DNA from: Pezicula radicicola
Taxonomy: Eukaryota; Ascomycota; Leotiomycetes; Helotiales; Dermateaceae
DNA length: 64,000 nt
NCBI GenBank assembly: GCA_003008705.1
Contig: PDUO01000007.1
Span: forward strand, 1,487,533 to 1,551,532
Reading direction: 5' to 3'
Positions within the stretch are counted from its first letter, which is position 1. Every line of letters begins with the position of its first letter. Shown here piece after piece: positions 34,394 to 44,407 of this stretch. The position numbers and the translations under genes are program-made. The notes beneath the pieces are model-generated. The model saw only the letters and a list, made by a program, of their open reading frames with translations, had not been told where the DNA came from and ran no database searches.

Positions 34394-34543
34394 TATTAGA
34401 AAGTAGAAATAGACTCGATTATAGAATAAAGTAAGGTCTAGAGGTAGTATATATATATATCTGTAGGCTGGGGGGGGTAGGGTATTTCCTATTGTAGTAA
34501 TAGCTCGGAGTAGCCTATTTTAGTAATACCAGATTTGGCAATA
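34394..34543. repeat. Right LTR of the 911-bp element
   Basis: Begins TATTAGAAAGTAGAAATAG and ends GGCAATA, followed directly by the target-site copy CTTAG at 34544-34548. Differences from the left LTR near the start are G-to-A, consistent with mild RIP. Confidence 0.85.
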
Positions 34544-34548
34544 CTTAG

Positions 34549-35121
34549 CGAGCTGTGCTAACACGCCCATGAATCGCTTAAATTCATGATCCATTTTTTA
34601 ATTTAATGTGCTTAGTTTTATAATATATTATTCCCGCATTTACGACATGGAAATGAAATAGTATTGAGTTGATGGATTGTTGGTTAAATGTGAGTTAAAT
34701 CATCAGTACTGTAATGCTGAAATACCGACAGTGCTTACTGCACAGCAGCAATCTCCAACTTTCTGAAGGACGTACTGCGTCTTAATAGCTTTACTCGAGC
34801 AGTTAGCTTTATAGACTAATCCCTCAACAGCCTTACTTGAGTTATGCTGCGATGTGCAGCGTCGAAGAAGAAATGCACAAAGGGTGAACAAAAAGTATGC
34901 AGATCTTTCTGTATCATTGTTCTGAACGTACAATATGCAAGATTGAGTCTTAAAGACAAAAATAAAATTGATTCTGGAGGGACGTCACGGTTACTGCTAA
35001 ACGAGTAATCGTCGAATTTCTCTAACGCCCCCTATTCATGATCGGTCTTAAGCGAAGGCCAAGGATTAAATCAGTAAACATGTCTACCACAAACCTATTC
35101 CTGAGATCTGGTAGATACTTC
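34549..35121. other. Intergenic region
   Basis: About 570 bases, AT-rich near 34590-34640. No gene is supported; the small antisense frame at 34703-34933 has no features. Confidence 0.55.
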
Positions 35122-37228
35122 TCAGAACAAGAAGTAGATAACCCTCTTCCAAGCCGGATAACTCGCAATCTCCGCCTTCGTAGCATTGATCCTCTCCCAA
35201 TTAACCTCTCTCCGTCCAGAATCAACATCAATCTGGGAGACTCTCAACCAGCCTGTACGTTTCCACATAAAGCCACAGATCCAAAAGAGGATCACGACTG
35301 GAAGGGCCAGGTAGGACTTGAAGAAATCCTCTGCGGTCCCGATCTTGCCGTCGTTTCCGAGGGGGTAGAGTGCCGTGTAGAACTGTATATTATAAGCAGG
35401 ATGATATAAAAAGGAAGGCTGCAGGGTTACCTGTGCGATGAGTACGAGAAAGATGAGGATTAGGCCCATGTAGGAACCGTAGACGCCGAAAACAGCTTTG
35501 AATGGAATCTCGTCGAGAGTGTGACCATGGTATTTCCACGCTTGACGGAAACGAATATGTGCTAAGCAGATTGAGCCCCACGTGAACAAGGCAGCAAGAC
35601 CAGACAATGCAAGGAGCCAGTCAAATACCACGGGACCATCAGCACTGAGAGTCACATATCCAAGGCACCCAAAAAGTAGAATCGCAATAGTCGACCACAA
35701 TGGACGACCAGAACGATCGATGTATGTAAAGAACCTGGGAGCATAGCCTTGTTCTGCAAGGGCAGTAAGGGTGCGAGAGCCACCATAGACACCGGAATTG
35801 CCAATTGAGATGACTGAGATGAGAATGATGAAGTTCATAAAGCTGTCGTAGCCCGTAAGACCAGCATCTTTGGCTGCGATAACGAAAGGACTAGCTGCGA
35901 CGTCGACGAATGGGTTGGCTCCAAGAAGTCGGTCATCGGTGGAGCTAGATATCATGAATTTAAGCTCTCAACTGATGATTATGGAGGTCTTACCTGACTA
36001 ACAATCCGACGAACATGAGTCCGACGATGTAAAAGCTTTGGCTGTCAGTATCTGAAACACTTATGAGGGTATAGGGATACCAACAGGGTAATACGCCAAA
36101 AGACTTGCTTGATAGCTCCAGGTAAAGCTTTTGCAGGATTTTCGGACTCAGCAGCAGCAAGACCAACAAGTTCCGTTCCTGAGAAGGCAAATGCTGCCGT
36201 AACGAAGACAGAACAGACGCCTTTGAAACCGTTCCTGAAGGCGCCGGGATCATACCAGAGTCGAGCTCCCCAATATTCATCGTAGATACCGTTGCTAGGC
36301 CCACCACCGCAGACTATAGTATTGCAAATGTCAGGAGAGAATTGTCTTTCGTTCAGGCCTAGACTTACCAAGAATTAAGCCAACAATCATAAAGATGACT
36401 ACTGCACCGAGTTTCAAAATACTAGACCAAAATTCTTCTTCGGCGAAACCCAAGACACCGAAGACATTGACGATAACAATAGCAAGAAGAAACACAGTAA
36501 TCCATACGCCAACATTAATATCCTCATTCCAGTATGCTACTGTAAATCCTGCGACTACTAGCTCGAGAGGGAGGACTATGGCCCACTGAAACACATAATC
36601 TGCGAAGGATTAACATGAAAGTGCGGAAAGCTGATAGATGGTTGCTTACTCCATCCCATGGCAAAGCCCCAAGAAGGATCAATGAAGCGAGTAGAATAAG
36701 TGTAGAAACCTCCAGAGACAGGATACATTACGGCGAGCTCGCCAAGGGCGTATACTAAGGTCAGAAGTCAGCATAACAGCAACAAAAGCTGAGTTATAAA
36801 ACATACCAACATTAAAAATCATAATTCCCATGATTGCAAAGTCAATCAGAAGTGTTGCTGGTCCCTAAACGGCGATTATTAAATATTGTTCTCATTTTAA
36901 GACCATTAAAGTCTAAGCCCTGGCTAGAGAGAAATATACATACACCACGACTAAGTGCGCTGCCAGAGCCAACAAAGAAACCAGCACCAATTGAGCCACC
37001 AATAGCAATCATATGCAAATGACGCGGCTTGAGAGTGTGGTTGAGCAGATTGTCATCCTTGGAAGATGTCCGACGTTTGAAGGATTCTGGAGTGCAGCCC
37101 ATTCGTGTCCAGAAGCCAGGTCTCTCATGCTCAACAATGATATTGTCTATCGCATATTCAGGGGGTGATGTGCTGTTGGTAGGGCTACCAATGCCGACAT
37201 CCTTTTCTGGGGTGTTCGTTTTCTCCAT
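35122..37228 (-). CDS. Amino-acid permease of the APC superfamily, about 576 aa
   Basis: Minus-strand exons: 37228-36944, 36864-36807, 36754-36650, 36599-36369, 36313 to about 36095, about 36051-35994, 35944-35431 and 35382-35122. The joined product has a polar N-terminus and then [27 protein letters not shown], the TM1 signature of fungal amino-acid permeases. Further blocks are [54 protein letters not shown], the block containing [22 protein letters not shown], and a charged C-terminal tail. About 12 membrane helices are expected, in the plasma membrane, importing amino acids with protons. The junction of exons 5 and 6 is uncertain: the natural donor at 36080 does not give the right frame, while a 43-nt intron (36094-36052) does. 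The last intron (35430-35383, 48 nt) keeps frame and could be retained. Substrate not predictable. Confidence 0.88.
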
Positions 37229-39040
37229 TGTGATCCTGAGGCGATGGGTATGAAAAAACGCGGGCGAAGCACAGCGCGACAATATGACAGGCGACTATGT
37301 AAATAACATTCCCATGACCGGCGCGAGTGAGGACCCTGACATTTATACATGTCCAACGCCCAAGCAAAACCCTAGATCGATGCTCCTCAGCCGAAGAAGG
37401 CATCTTTCGGTGCAGAAGACTCGGGACCAGATTCCACAGCGCACACTATCAGGCCAAGGTCTTGTCGAGAAACTCGAACGTTGATAACAAAGTGCACAAT
37501 TGGAGAGTGAGCCGACGCCGAGATCTTCAGTTGGGTGCCTTGAGGGGTCGACTGGTTGAAGATAGCAGATTCTGACGGGCAGTAATGCCAATGACTTACT
37601 CATAATACCCCAAAGAACTTGGCAAGTAGAATGATCATCTGATAAGGAAGGCGACAAGGAATGTTAAAGGAATGTTAATGTAGGTAAATGCTTGGAGTAT
37701 TCTTGGGATTCTTGGAATTTTCTTGGATACGGATTGTCGGACTTCTCATAGTGCAGTCCATGACTTAAAAGAAACACTAAATGAAAGCCTCAGAATAATT
37801 AGCATTGATTATACGACCAAGCACCTTCCTAAATCCTATTGTTTCATAGAAAAAGGTGATAGCAAGCAATATATGGGTGCAGAGCAAAAATGACAGCCAA
37901 GAAGCCAAGAAGAGAGCACAACGACGCTTAGCCGAGAGGAGAAGCGGGATAACTTTTGAGACGCAATAATGGAAGTATGGGACTGAATAACTTTGCTAAC
38001 AGAAATTCAACCTCGAAATCTGACATTATTATTGGTCTTGGTGTTCTGCGCCTCTTTTGGAAGGTGTCAGTTTCCATAGTTCTAAACCTTCTAGAAGTTC
38101 TCTAGAACGCTTGGCAGTGGTGGCGAGGAAAACGGCCCCAGAGTTCCAGGTGGAGCTTGATACTAATGACTTATTTTTTGGGAACTGTTGAAGGAAAGCA
38201 TTTTTTATACTTCCCCCCTCCTCCCCCTCCCCCCCAAGATTCTGTGATGGCTTTTCAAGCTAGAAGCTATCACTGATGTTCCTGAATAGCCGATTTGAAG
38301 AATGAAATGCACCTAGCATGATTAATCTATGCAGCTAACATTCCATGGGTACATCTACTTCCAACAGCTACCATGACATCCTTGGTGATGTTCTCAAAGT
38401 CAGCGCCTATAGACCAGCTTTTGTACAATATTCCTCGACAAGCATCTCAAATCCTTGGTATTTAATGGAGTATTGGCATTACTGTTACTCCCAAGACCTT
38501 GACTATTGACTCCAGTTCTAACAGGACAAACTAATCTCCTTTACGAGAAGCAGTAGATTGATGAGCACATTTCTTAGGAGCTTAACATTAACTCTTCTGC
38601 TATAACTTTCCCTCCCAGAGCTGAACACATTTGTACACTGCGAGTAATTTGGACAGACCATGTTTTTTTCGACACCAATGACATTCAGCGCTGTTTTTGA
38701 GTAGAAATTCAGCTCATTCCTAACATCGGTTGCAGATACAGCTTGGAGCATTGTGGCTACCACTAAATCGGCGGTACTCGTATATGCTCGTATTGTTCAC
38801 GGAGATTTTGCATGATACTGGGACTCGTGATGTGGTTTGCAGAGCACTCAGAAGTTACAATGTCCGGGACAGTGTTTCGAGGAACGAAATGGTGTCCTGA
38901 AAGTCAGATGCGGCTCCACGCGAATCATTCAATGCAATACGGACTTGGTTCAGGAGTTGCAGTCCGGCGACTATGTCTCCAGCAGAGCAGCCGAAAGACA
39001 TGTTGATTACCGCTCAACTGATGGCAATGAAAATGATAGC
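37229..39040. other. Intergenic region
   Basis: About 1.8 kb. The first 150 bases are the permease promoter. C-runs occur at 38214-38236. Open frames at 37284-37657, 38518-38763 and 38812-39070 have no domain, leader or splice pattern that I can support. Confidence 0.5.
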
Positions 39041-39049
39041 ATCAACTCA

Positions 39050-39500
39050 GGCAGAGGGACAATAAAGTAAATAATTATGGGAGATTTTATGAGGAACTGA
39101 TATTGGAGGGGACGAGGGAGTGAGGCTGTAAGCTGTGTTCCCGCCTTCGACACGTGGTTGACAGTCTATGTCCAAATCCCCTTTAAAAATCAGATCACGC
39201 GCAGCGATAAAAGAATAAGTCACTCTGCTGTGCAACATCATTGACGAGACCAAGGATGATTGGTGAGCCTTGCATGTAGCAGTGCGTAAAGCTCAGATGG
39301 AATTTGACGCCTTTGCGAGTAATGGCATTCAGAGACCCAACTATGTTCTGCTGACAAGACGTGGGCCCGGTTTGATAGAGACCCTGAGAATACATATCGT
39401 CGTGCGAGAATGAGCCAAGCTTTGGTAGTGTCAACCCAACCTCCAATATTTAACACACGGGAATTAAATGCGAACGAGAACTTGCGATCGCTTGGGGACA
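39050..39500 (-). pseudogene. Possible frameshifted gene relic, unknown family
   Basis: On the minus strand one frame gives QTGPTSCQQNIVGSLNAITR and later GSPIILGLVNDVAQQSDLFF before a stop at 39195. An overlapping second frame carries on with FIAARDLIFKGDLDIDCQPR. Both stretches have protein-like composition and ordinary codon choice, and a single frameshift near 39240 would connect them. No start exon, domain or leader is seen. It could equally be chance; confidence is low. Confidence 0.2.
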
Positions 39501-40279
39501 AAATAGTATAGTGTTTAGCATATTAAAAAACTGAAAATGGCAAGCAAAGCGATGTTTTAAGGTGTAAAAGTGGTGTGTTCTTCAGCTGCAATTTACAAGC
39601 TGCTGTACAAACTGACTTGACATGCGACTAAGCATCAGCTAAGACTTGAACCAAGAGAGCTACGCGTGTTAATTCCTGAATACGGCGAATGGCCTCAACT
39701 TTAAGGGAAACCCGTTATCAATATTGACTCTAGTTCTGACCCTGGTGGTAGTTTGACTAACGAAACACATGTGCTTAAATGGCATATAATTTTGGTAGCT
39801 TAGATTGGGATACGCGGTCATAAGACTAAGCATCTCTCCAGCCTCACTGTTGGACTTTGCGTTGTCCTTCATCTCTGTATCCCTTTCCTTCCTTTACCTC
39901 GTCTTCAACTCCACTAAGCGTAAATTTAATGTCTGCTTGTTGCCCCTCGTCGGAGTAGCCTGTTCTCGCCAAACACCGCAACTAGCCTCTTTTTCTCGCT
40001 CCCTTGTCTGACCCAGCAACTTGGGACTCGGGACTTCTTGGTTTCGCATGGCGTTTAGTGGAGCGATGTTGAGAGTCGCGAGACCGACTTCATTGTTGAA
40101 TCCACTCCTCCCTGTCATGACTTCCAACTCCCGCTATGAAACGAGGTCGCTTCATTTCCAACGCTGTGACGGAATCCGCACTCTGGGGATTGTGCCGTGG
40201 TCATTCAAGTTCGAGAAGTGCGTATACGCTCGTCTTCAAAATTCGGTTATCATCGCCCAGCTATTGGATTATTCATGGC
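39501..40279. other. Intergenic region
   Basis: About 780 bases, no supported gene. It contains a pyrimidine-rich stretch at 39865-39920. Small frames at 39805-40330 look like noise. Confidence 0.5.
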
Positions 40280-41220
40280 TTAGACAGGGCTAACTTGCAA
40301 ACCTCGGTCAGCTTCGGTCCCATTCTCTAGAACATTAAATTCAGCCGGGAAGACTCACCTCTCTCCTCATCTGGGCGTCTCAGGACGCAATTAATCTCAT
40401 TGCTTGTGCTGATCTGCAGTAGTCCATCATCGTCTAATTGCAAGAACGGCGAGCTATCCGCTGGAGCGTATTTCGGCAGAATGTGACAGCCAGGCAGGCG
40501 ATTCGAGTCCCAGACTGTGATGGCAGTATACCCCAACCCATTGTTTGCGTCATAGTCGTCCTCCTCGTCCTCATACTCTTCTTCATCGGTATCATCCTCG
40601 TACCATTCTTTTTTTGCCTTCACTCGTATGGTAGTGGGAACTTCGGGTGTTGCTATAATTTCTGTTGTTTGACTTGCAGCCTCTGGTGTCTGAGTTTCAG
40701 CCTCTGGCGTTTGTGCTGCAGCCTCCGCAGTGGTTGATGTTGGCGGGTTGTTCGGGACATCCTGCATGATTGTGGCTGGTGCGAGCTCTTCTACTTTTTG
40801 GGGCGGCGGGACTACGTAAAAAACCACGAAGACACCCCTCCTTGTTATCATCGAATGCCAGGTTGCCCTCTCCGGAAGAGCAAATCCAGTCTCTGGCCCA
40901 TTCTGACCTTTGCCTTCCATGCTGAATAAAGTGGTGTTTTTGTTAGTCTTGAGGTCCTGGAATACTAGATGTCCGTTTTTTGCCAGACTGAAGATAAACT
41001 GGCCGGAGGGAGATTTCATGGTCGTCTTTTCGAAAGCTTCGCCCGGTGCGAGCAGCGAGGTCCAGCCATCGCCCCACCCAGAAACAATCGTCGGCTTGTA
41101 CGGAACACGGAGAACAGAGGTATGAAATTCGAGATTTGACATGGTGCTGTACATGAGAATAGTGAAGAACAGAGAGACGGCCGTGACCGCAGCGATACGA
41201 GAAGGTGTACTTTGCAACAT
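40280..41220 (-). CDS. Membrane-anchored protein with bulb-lectin-like halves and acidic linker, about 291 aa
   Basis: The ATG at 41220 is chosen because it is followed by a hydrophobic segment (AAVTAVSLFFTILMYS, about residues 9-24) that looks like a signal anchor. Residues about 50-105 contain SLLAPGEAF, SPSGQFIFSLAKNGHLVFQD and a later LFSM, the spacing of bulb-type mannose-binding lectin repeats. A second similar stretch, YTAITVWDSN to SPFLQLDDDGLLQIS, lies near the C-terminus. Between them are Thr/Pro/Glu/Ala repeats (QTPEAETQTPEAASQTTE) and an acidic run (DDTDEEEYEDEEDDYD). A strong GTGAGT donor at 40358, branch GCTGACC and AG at 40295-40294 predict a 65-nt terminal intron giving a VSPV end at 40280. 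Without it the frame stops at 40327 (297 aa). Sugar binding is inferred, not shown. Confidence 0.7.
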
Positions 41221-43420
41221 GTTGGCCAGCAATTGAAAATAACAAAACTCGAGAGAAATGAGACGCAATGTATATGTCAAAGGAAAGGACAGGAGCAAAC
41301 AAAAAGAGCCTCCATGGAAGAAGATAAGGAGAGAGAGGACAACCGGAGAGTAAATATATTATTGGCAACTTACGAGTCCACGACGACATTCTGCAGCGCT
41401 GGTACAAATTGGGCTTGTTCTGTATTGATCCGAAACGCGCACTCACACTGTGTCCCCCCGCTGTTCCCAGGTAATGGCTCCCCATGTCCGCTGTCCGCGT
41501 AATCTCTTGGCCAGAGCGACGGCAACGTGCTGCGCTAAGCTTCAGCGTGTGCCCCATTGGCTTATAGGCGCCACAGGCCCAGGGGTTTTGGAGTTCAGGC
41601 CTGCCCATGGGGGCTGGGAACGCTGAAGGATTGGCCGAGACGTCACCGACAGCGTTGACATCCTTCGAGACGGAAATTGTTCGAAGTTCTCGCGGATCAC
41701 ACGCGTTTATTGCTGTATTTAAAGAAACTTTCGTTGAAACAATTCCAAGTATCCTCAGACGACACTTAGCACACTATCATTATACTTAGAGTCATTATAC
41801 TTAGAGTAGCCTTCACTTGGTCTTCCCAAACTAACCTCTCAGCTGGAGGCGACACACCGCCGTGTTCAACTATTTAATAAGACGGCCAGTGCCCTCAAAT
41901 TATCTGTGGCGTAACGACAACCGCAAGAACACCGGATCATCAGGATTCTCGAAGTTAGACTAAATTATTAAATTATTACGGGTGATCAACAGGATTTTGA
42001 CTTCCCGACAATTCGCACAATCTTCGCAAGGTGTCGATTCAAGTGATCGGACGACATCATGCAAAAAGAAAACATATTTTGCTCATAACCCCACTTATAG
42101 CAACTTAACCCCTTTTGCCAATTGGCGGGATATTTATTCTGCCGAACTCTTATATAAAGCATTTTGCATACAATTCAACTCAGCTATTGTTTCTTCTTGA
42201 CGTTGCTAGTGGTTTTTCTTTTGTCGGAAACTCAGGAAGTTTTTTTGATGTAGTTTTTCCTTGTTGCTACGAAGCAAGACTAGCCTTTTTGTCAGCCCTC
42301 GAATGCTAGCTGCTCTTCGGATAGTCTTCATTGTCTTCAAGTCAACCGCATCAAATATATTCGTTGTTCTCCCCTTCAAATTATTGCTCAATTTTAAGTA
42401 TCTTAATCTCAATCCGTTCTCTTCTCCGAGTCTCTTGAGAGTTGAGAGTAAGATCACGCGCCTTGTGCGGATACTAGTGCGGATACACATCACATCACGC
42501 CTTTAATCGACTGACTGTCTGCAACCCACCATGATTAGAAAACAGTACCTACGGCTGCGCAATGCATAATAGGTCTGTCGATTTCAGAACTAGGCTGGCG
42601 TTATTCAGCGCTATACCTTCTACTTTTAGACCCCTTATCGACGCGGTTTAATTTGTGCCTAACATTGCTGCTTTATAAGCTTCATAGATCTGGTGAGTTT
42701 GCGACTATTAGTTAATAGTCTTTTAGCCCTAAGCATGTACTAAACTAGTCTACGTCTTAGTATATTAATATAACCTAGAGCTGTAAACTATAGTAATAAA
42801 ATACTTATTAGATCTAATGACGAGGAAGCTATACAGTATGTGTGTTAGTGAATATATTACTGTAAAATCTCTATTACTTACCGTCCCTACGAATCTTTCC
42901 TCATCTTTCCAATATACCTTATAGGCGTAATAGTCCGTACAAAAAGGGGAGTTCTTCTGTACTTAGTGATTAAGCTTTAAATAAAATAACGCGTATAGTT
43001 AAGAGTCACCCTAGTCTTCAAGTATTAGGCTGTGTTTAGGTAACAAGTATAAAAAAGACTTATATATATAGAGTGATACATGATTGATTCTACATTAACG
43101 CAAGACCTATTAAACTTGTACAACCTGTAATAATTATCTAATTTGACACTACAAGCATAAAATAGAAAAAATCTAGCATAGCCACAGGAAGCCAAATAAC
43201 TCGTGTAAGTGTCAACAAACTAGCTCGCTTATTATAGCCTCAACCATCGTCTATACTCACCATGGCTGCCTACCTGCTACAACATTTCTTTGCCTATATA
43301 ATCGTTCAGTTTTTTCCATTCCGAACCAGTTGCTCAATCAAGACTGTGTCTAAGCTTTTAGGTACAGCCTCGTACACGAACATCTGCCTTCGATCATCTC
43401 TGTGCCTAAGTCTCTTCTAC
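41221..43420. other. Intergenic region
   Basis: About 2.2 kb. The first 250 bases are the promoter side of the lectin-like gene. The stretch 42600-43200 is AT-rich with many TA steps, suggesting old repeat DNA. A direct repeat of TCATTATACTTAGAGT occurs at 41777-41808. No gene is supported. Confidence 0.5.
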
Positions 43421-43429
43421 AGGATTGCC

Positions 43430-43915
43430 ACACATACTTTCAACGGCTGCCAAAACTAGACACTCCTCTTCCTCCCATTTTACAAACACTACTAGCGAAA
43501 GTCCCGTGGAAAGAAACGCTGTCTATTTGCCTATTCGCGACAAATGCACTAAAATTAGACTGCTCGTTGTCAAGCCTGGGAGTGCTCGTGCATTTATCCA
43601 CTGCGAATTAAAAGTAGCAGATCTAAGTGAGGACCCGATGTATGAAGCACTCTCCTATACTTGGGGGCTGGAGGATGTCACGAGCTGTATTACTATCAAC
43701 GACGATCTCGAACACGAGCAGATGCGCCAGCAGACCTAAGTAATACGATGCCTAGCGACCTCGTATTTATTCCAAAAGAGGGGCAGCTTCCACTAGTCAT
43801 TCACAGGAAAGATGATGACTACATCCTGATTAATAAATGTTACATCCACGGAATCATAGAAGGGGAGATTGTATATAATGATAGGTATAAGATTGAGGAG
43901 ATCCACCTGCGATGA
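43430..43915 (+). pseudogene. Collapsed HET (heterokaryon incompatibility) gene relic
   Basis: One frame up to 43739 reads KIRLLVVKPGSARAFIHCEL and then MYEALSYTWG, the opening of the HET domain. The usual next landmarks of the domain (the LWIDAICINQ-type block) and several hundred further residues are missing. Within about 40 bases another frame continues with VIHRKDDDYILINKCYIHGI and EGEIVY, the type of C-terminus found in HET proteins, stopping at 43915. The two ends of a normally 600-700 residue protein are therefore brought together by a large internal deletion with a frame change near 43690-43750. HET proteins trigger cell death when unlike strains fuse; this copy cannot encode one. Confidence 0.7.
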
Positions 43916-44407
43916 GGTTGTGATTTCAAAGTCCTTATTTAAATTAATTGCTGAGAGTTTAATGTTTCCGCAAATTATTTATTAGAGGGGTTTAGTTTAA
44001 ATTTTAAGTATCTGCAGCCCGTCCAGCAAATTAAGACACATATCATTTCTACAAAGAGGACAGGGGCATTCTAGTATTTAAATACAATTATAGAATGTAT
44101 TATGTATATACATTGGACAGAAATTGTGAAGTTAAATTACTAAATTGCACTCTTGATTGTTTTGCTTTACAATGCATCACATCAACAAAATAGTCCGGCA
44201 GCGTCACTGAAAAAAAGCTAAAACTGGGCCACGTCCTTCTGAATTCGAGGCAAGTGGCTTCGGCAACTGCACTCTAACAGGACTGATGCAGAAGCCCGCC
44301 ATCAATGCAAACCCAAAGAAAGTAACCAAGCAATTATGTATTCGGCACAAAATATAATCTCTCAAGGTGTTTACAAGAATGATAAAGATGATGATGTCGC
44401 TAATAAC
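43916..44407. other. Intergenic region
   Basis: About 490 bases between the HET relic and the 3' end of the histidine kinase gene. AT-rich, no gene. Confidence 0.6.

Larger units (their letters stand above)
33633..34543. mobile_element. Short non-autonomous LTR retroelement (TRIM-like), 911 bp
   Basis: Two direct terminal repeats, 33633-33787 and 34394-34543, flank an interior of about 606 bp. The left repeat begins TGTTGGAAAG and both end GGCAATA; the right begins TATTAGAAAG, differing by G-to-A changes. A perfect 5-bp target duplication, CTTAG, borders the element (33628-33632 and 34544-34548), as expected of retroviral-type integration. The interior holds no open frame and is made of TA-rich stretches and CAGAGGCGCAGAGAG repeats. 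Length, structure and lack of coding capacity match terminal-repeat retrotransposons in miniature, which move using enzymes of a full-length relative. Several N calls sit in the left repeat (33722-33737), so its length is approximate. Confidence 0.85.

Noticed and set aside
35383..35430. Treating the last permease segment as continuous coding sequence
   Set aside because: The 48 nt have good GT and AG ends, and removing them restores the usual LIAQFYTA join; retained-intron reading kept only as an alternative.
38812..39070. Small Cys-containing plus-strand frames as an effector-like gene
   Set aside because: No signal peptide, two overlapping frames of similar length, no introns or homologous pattern.
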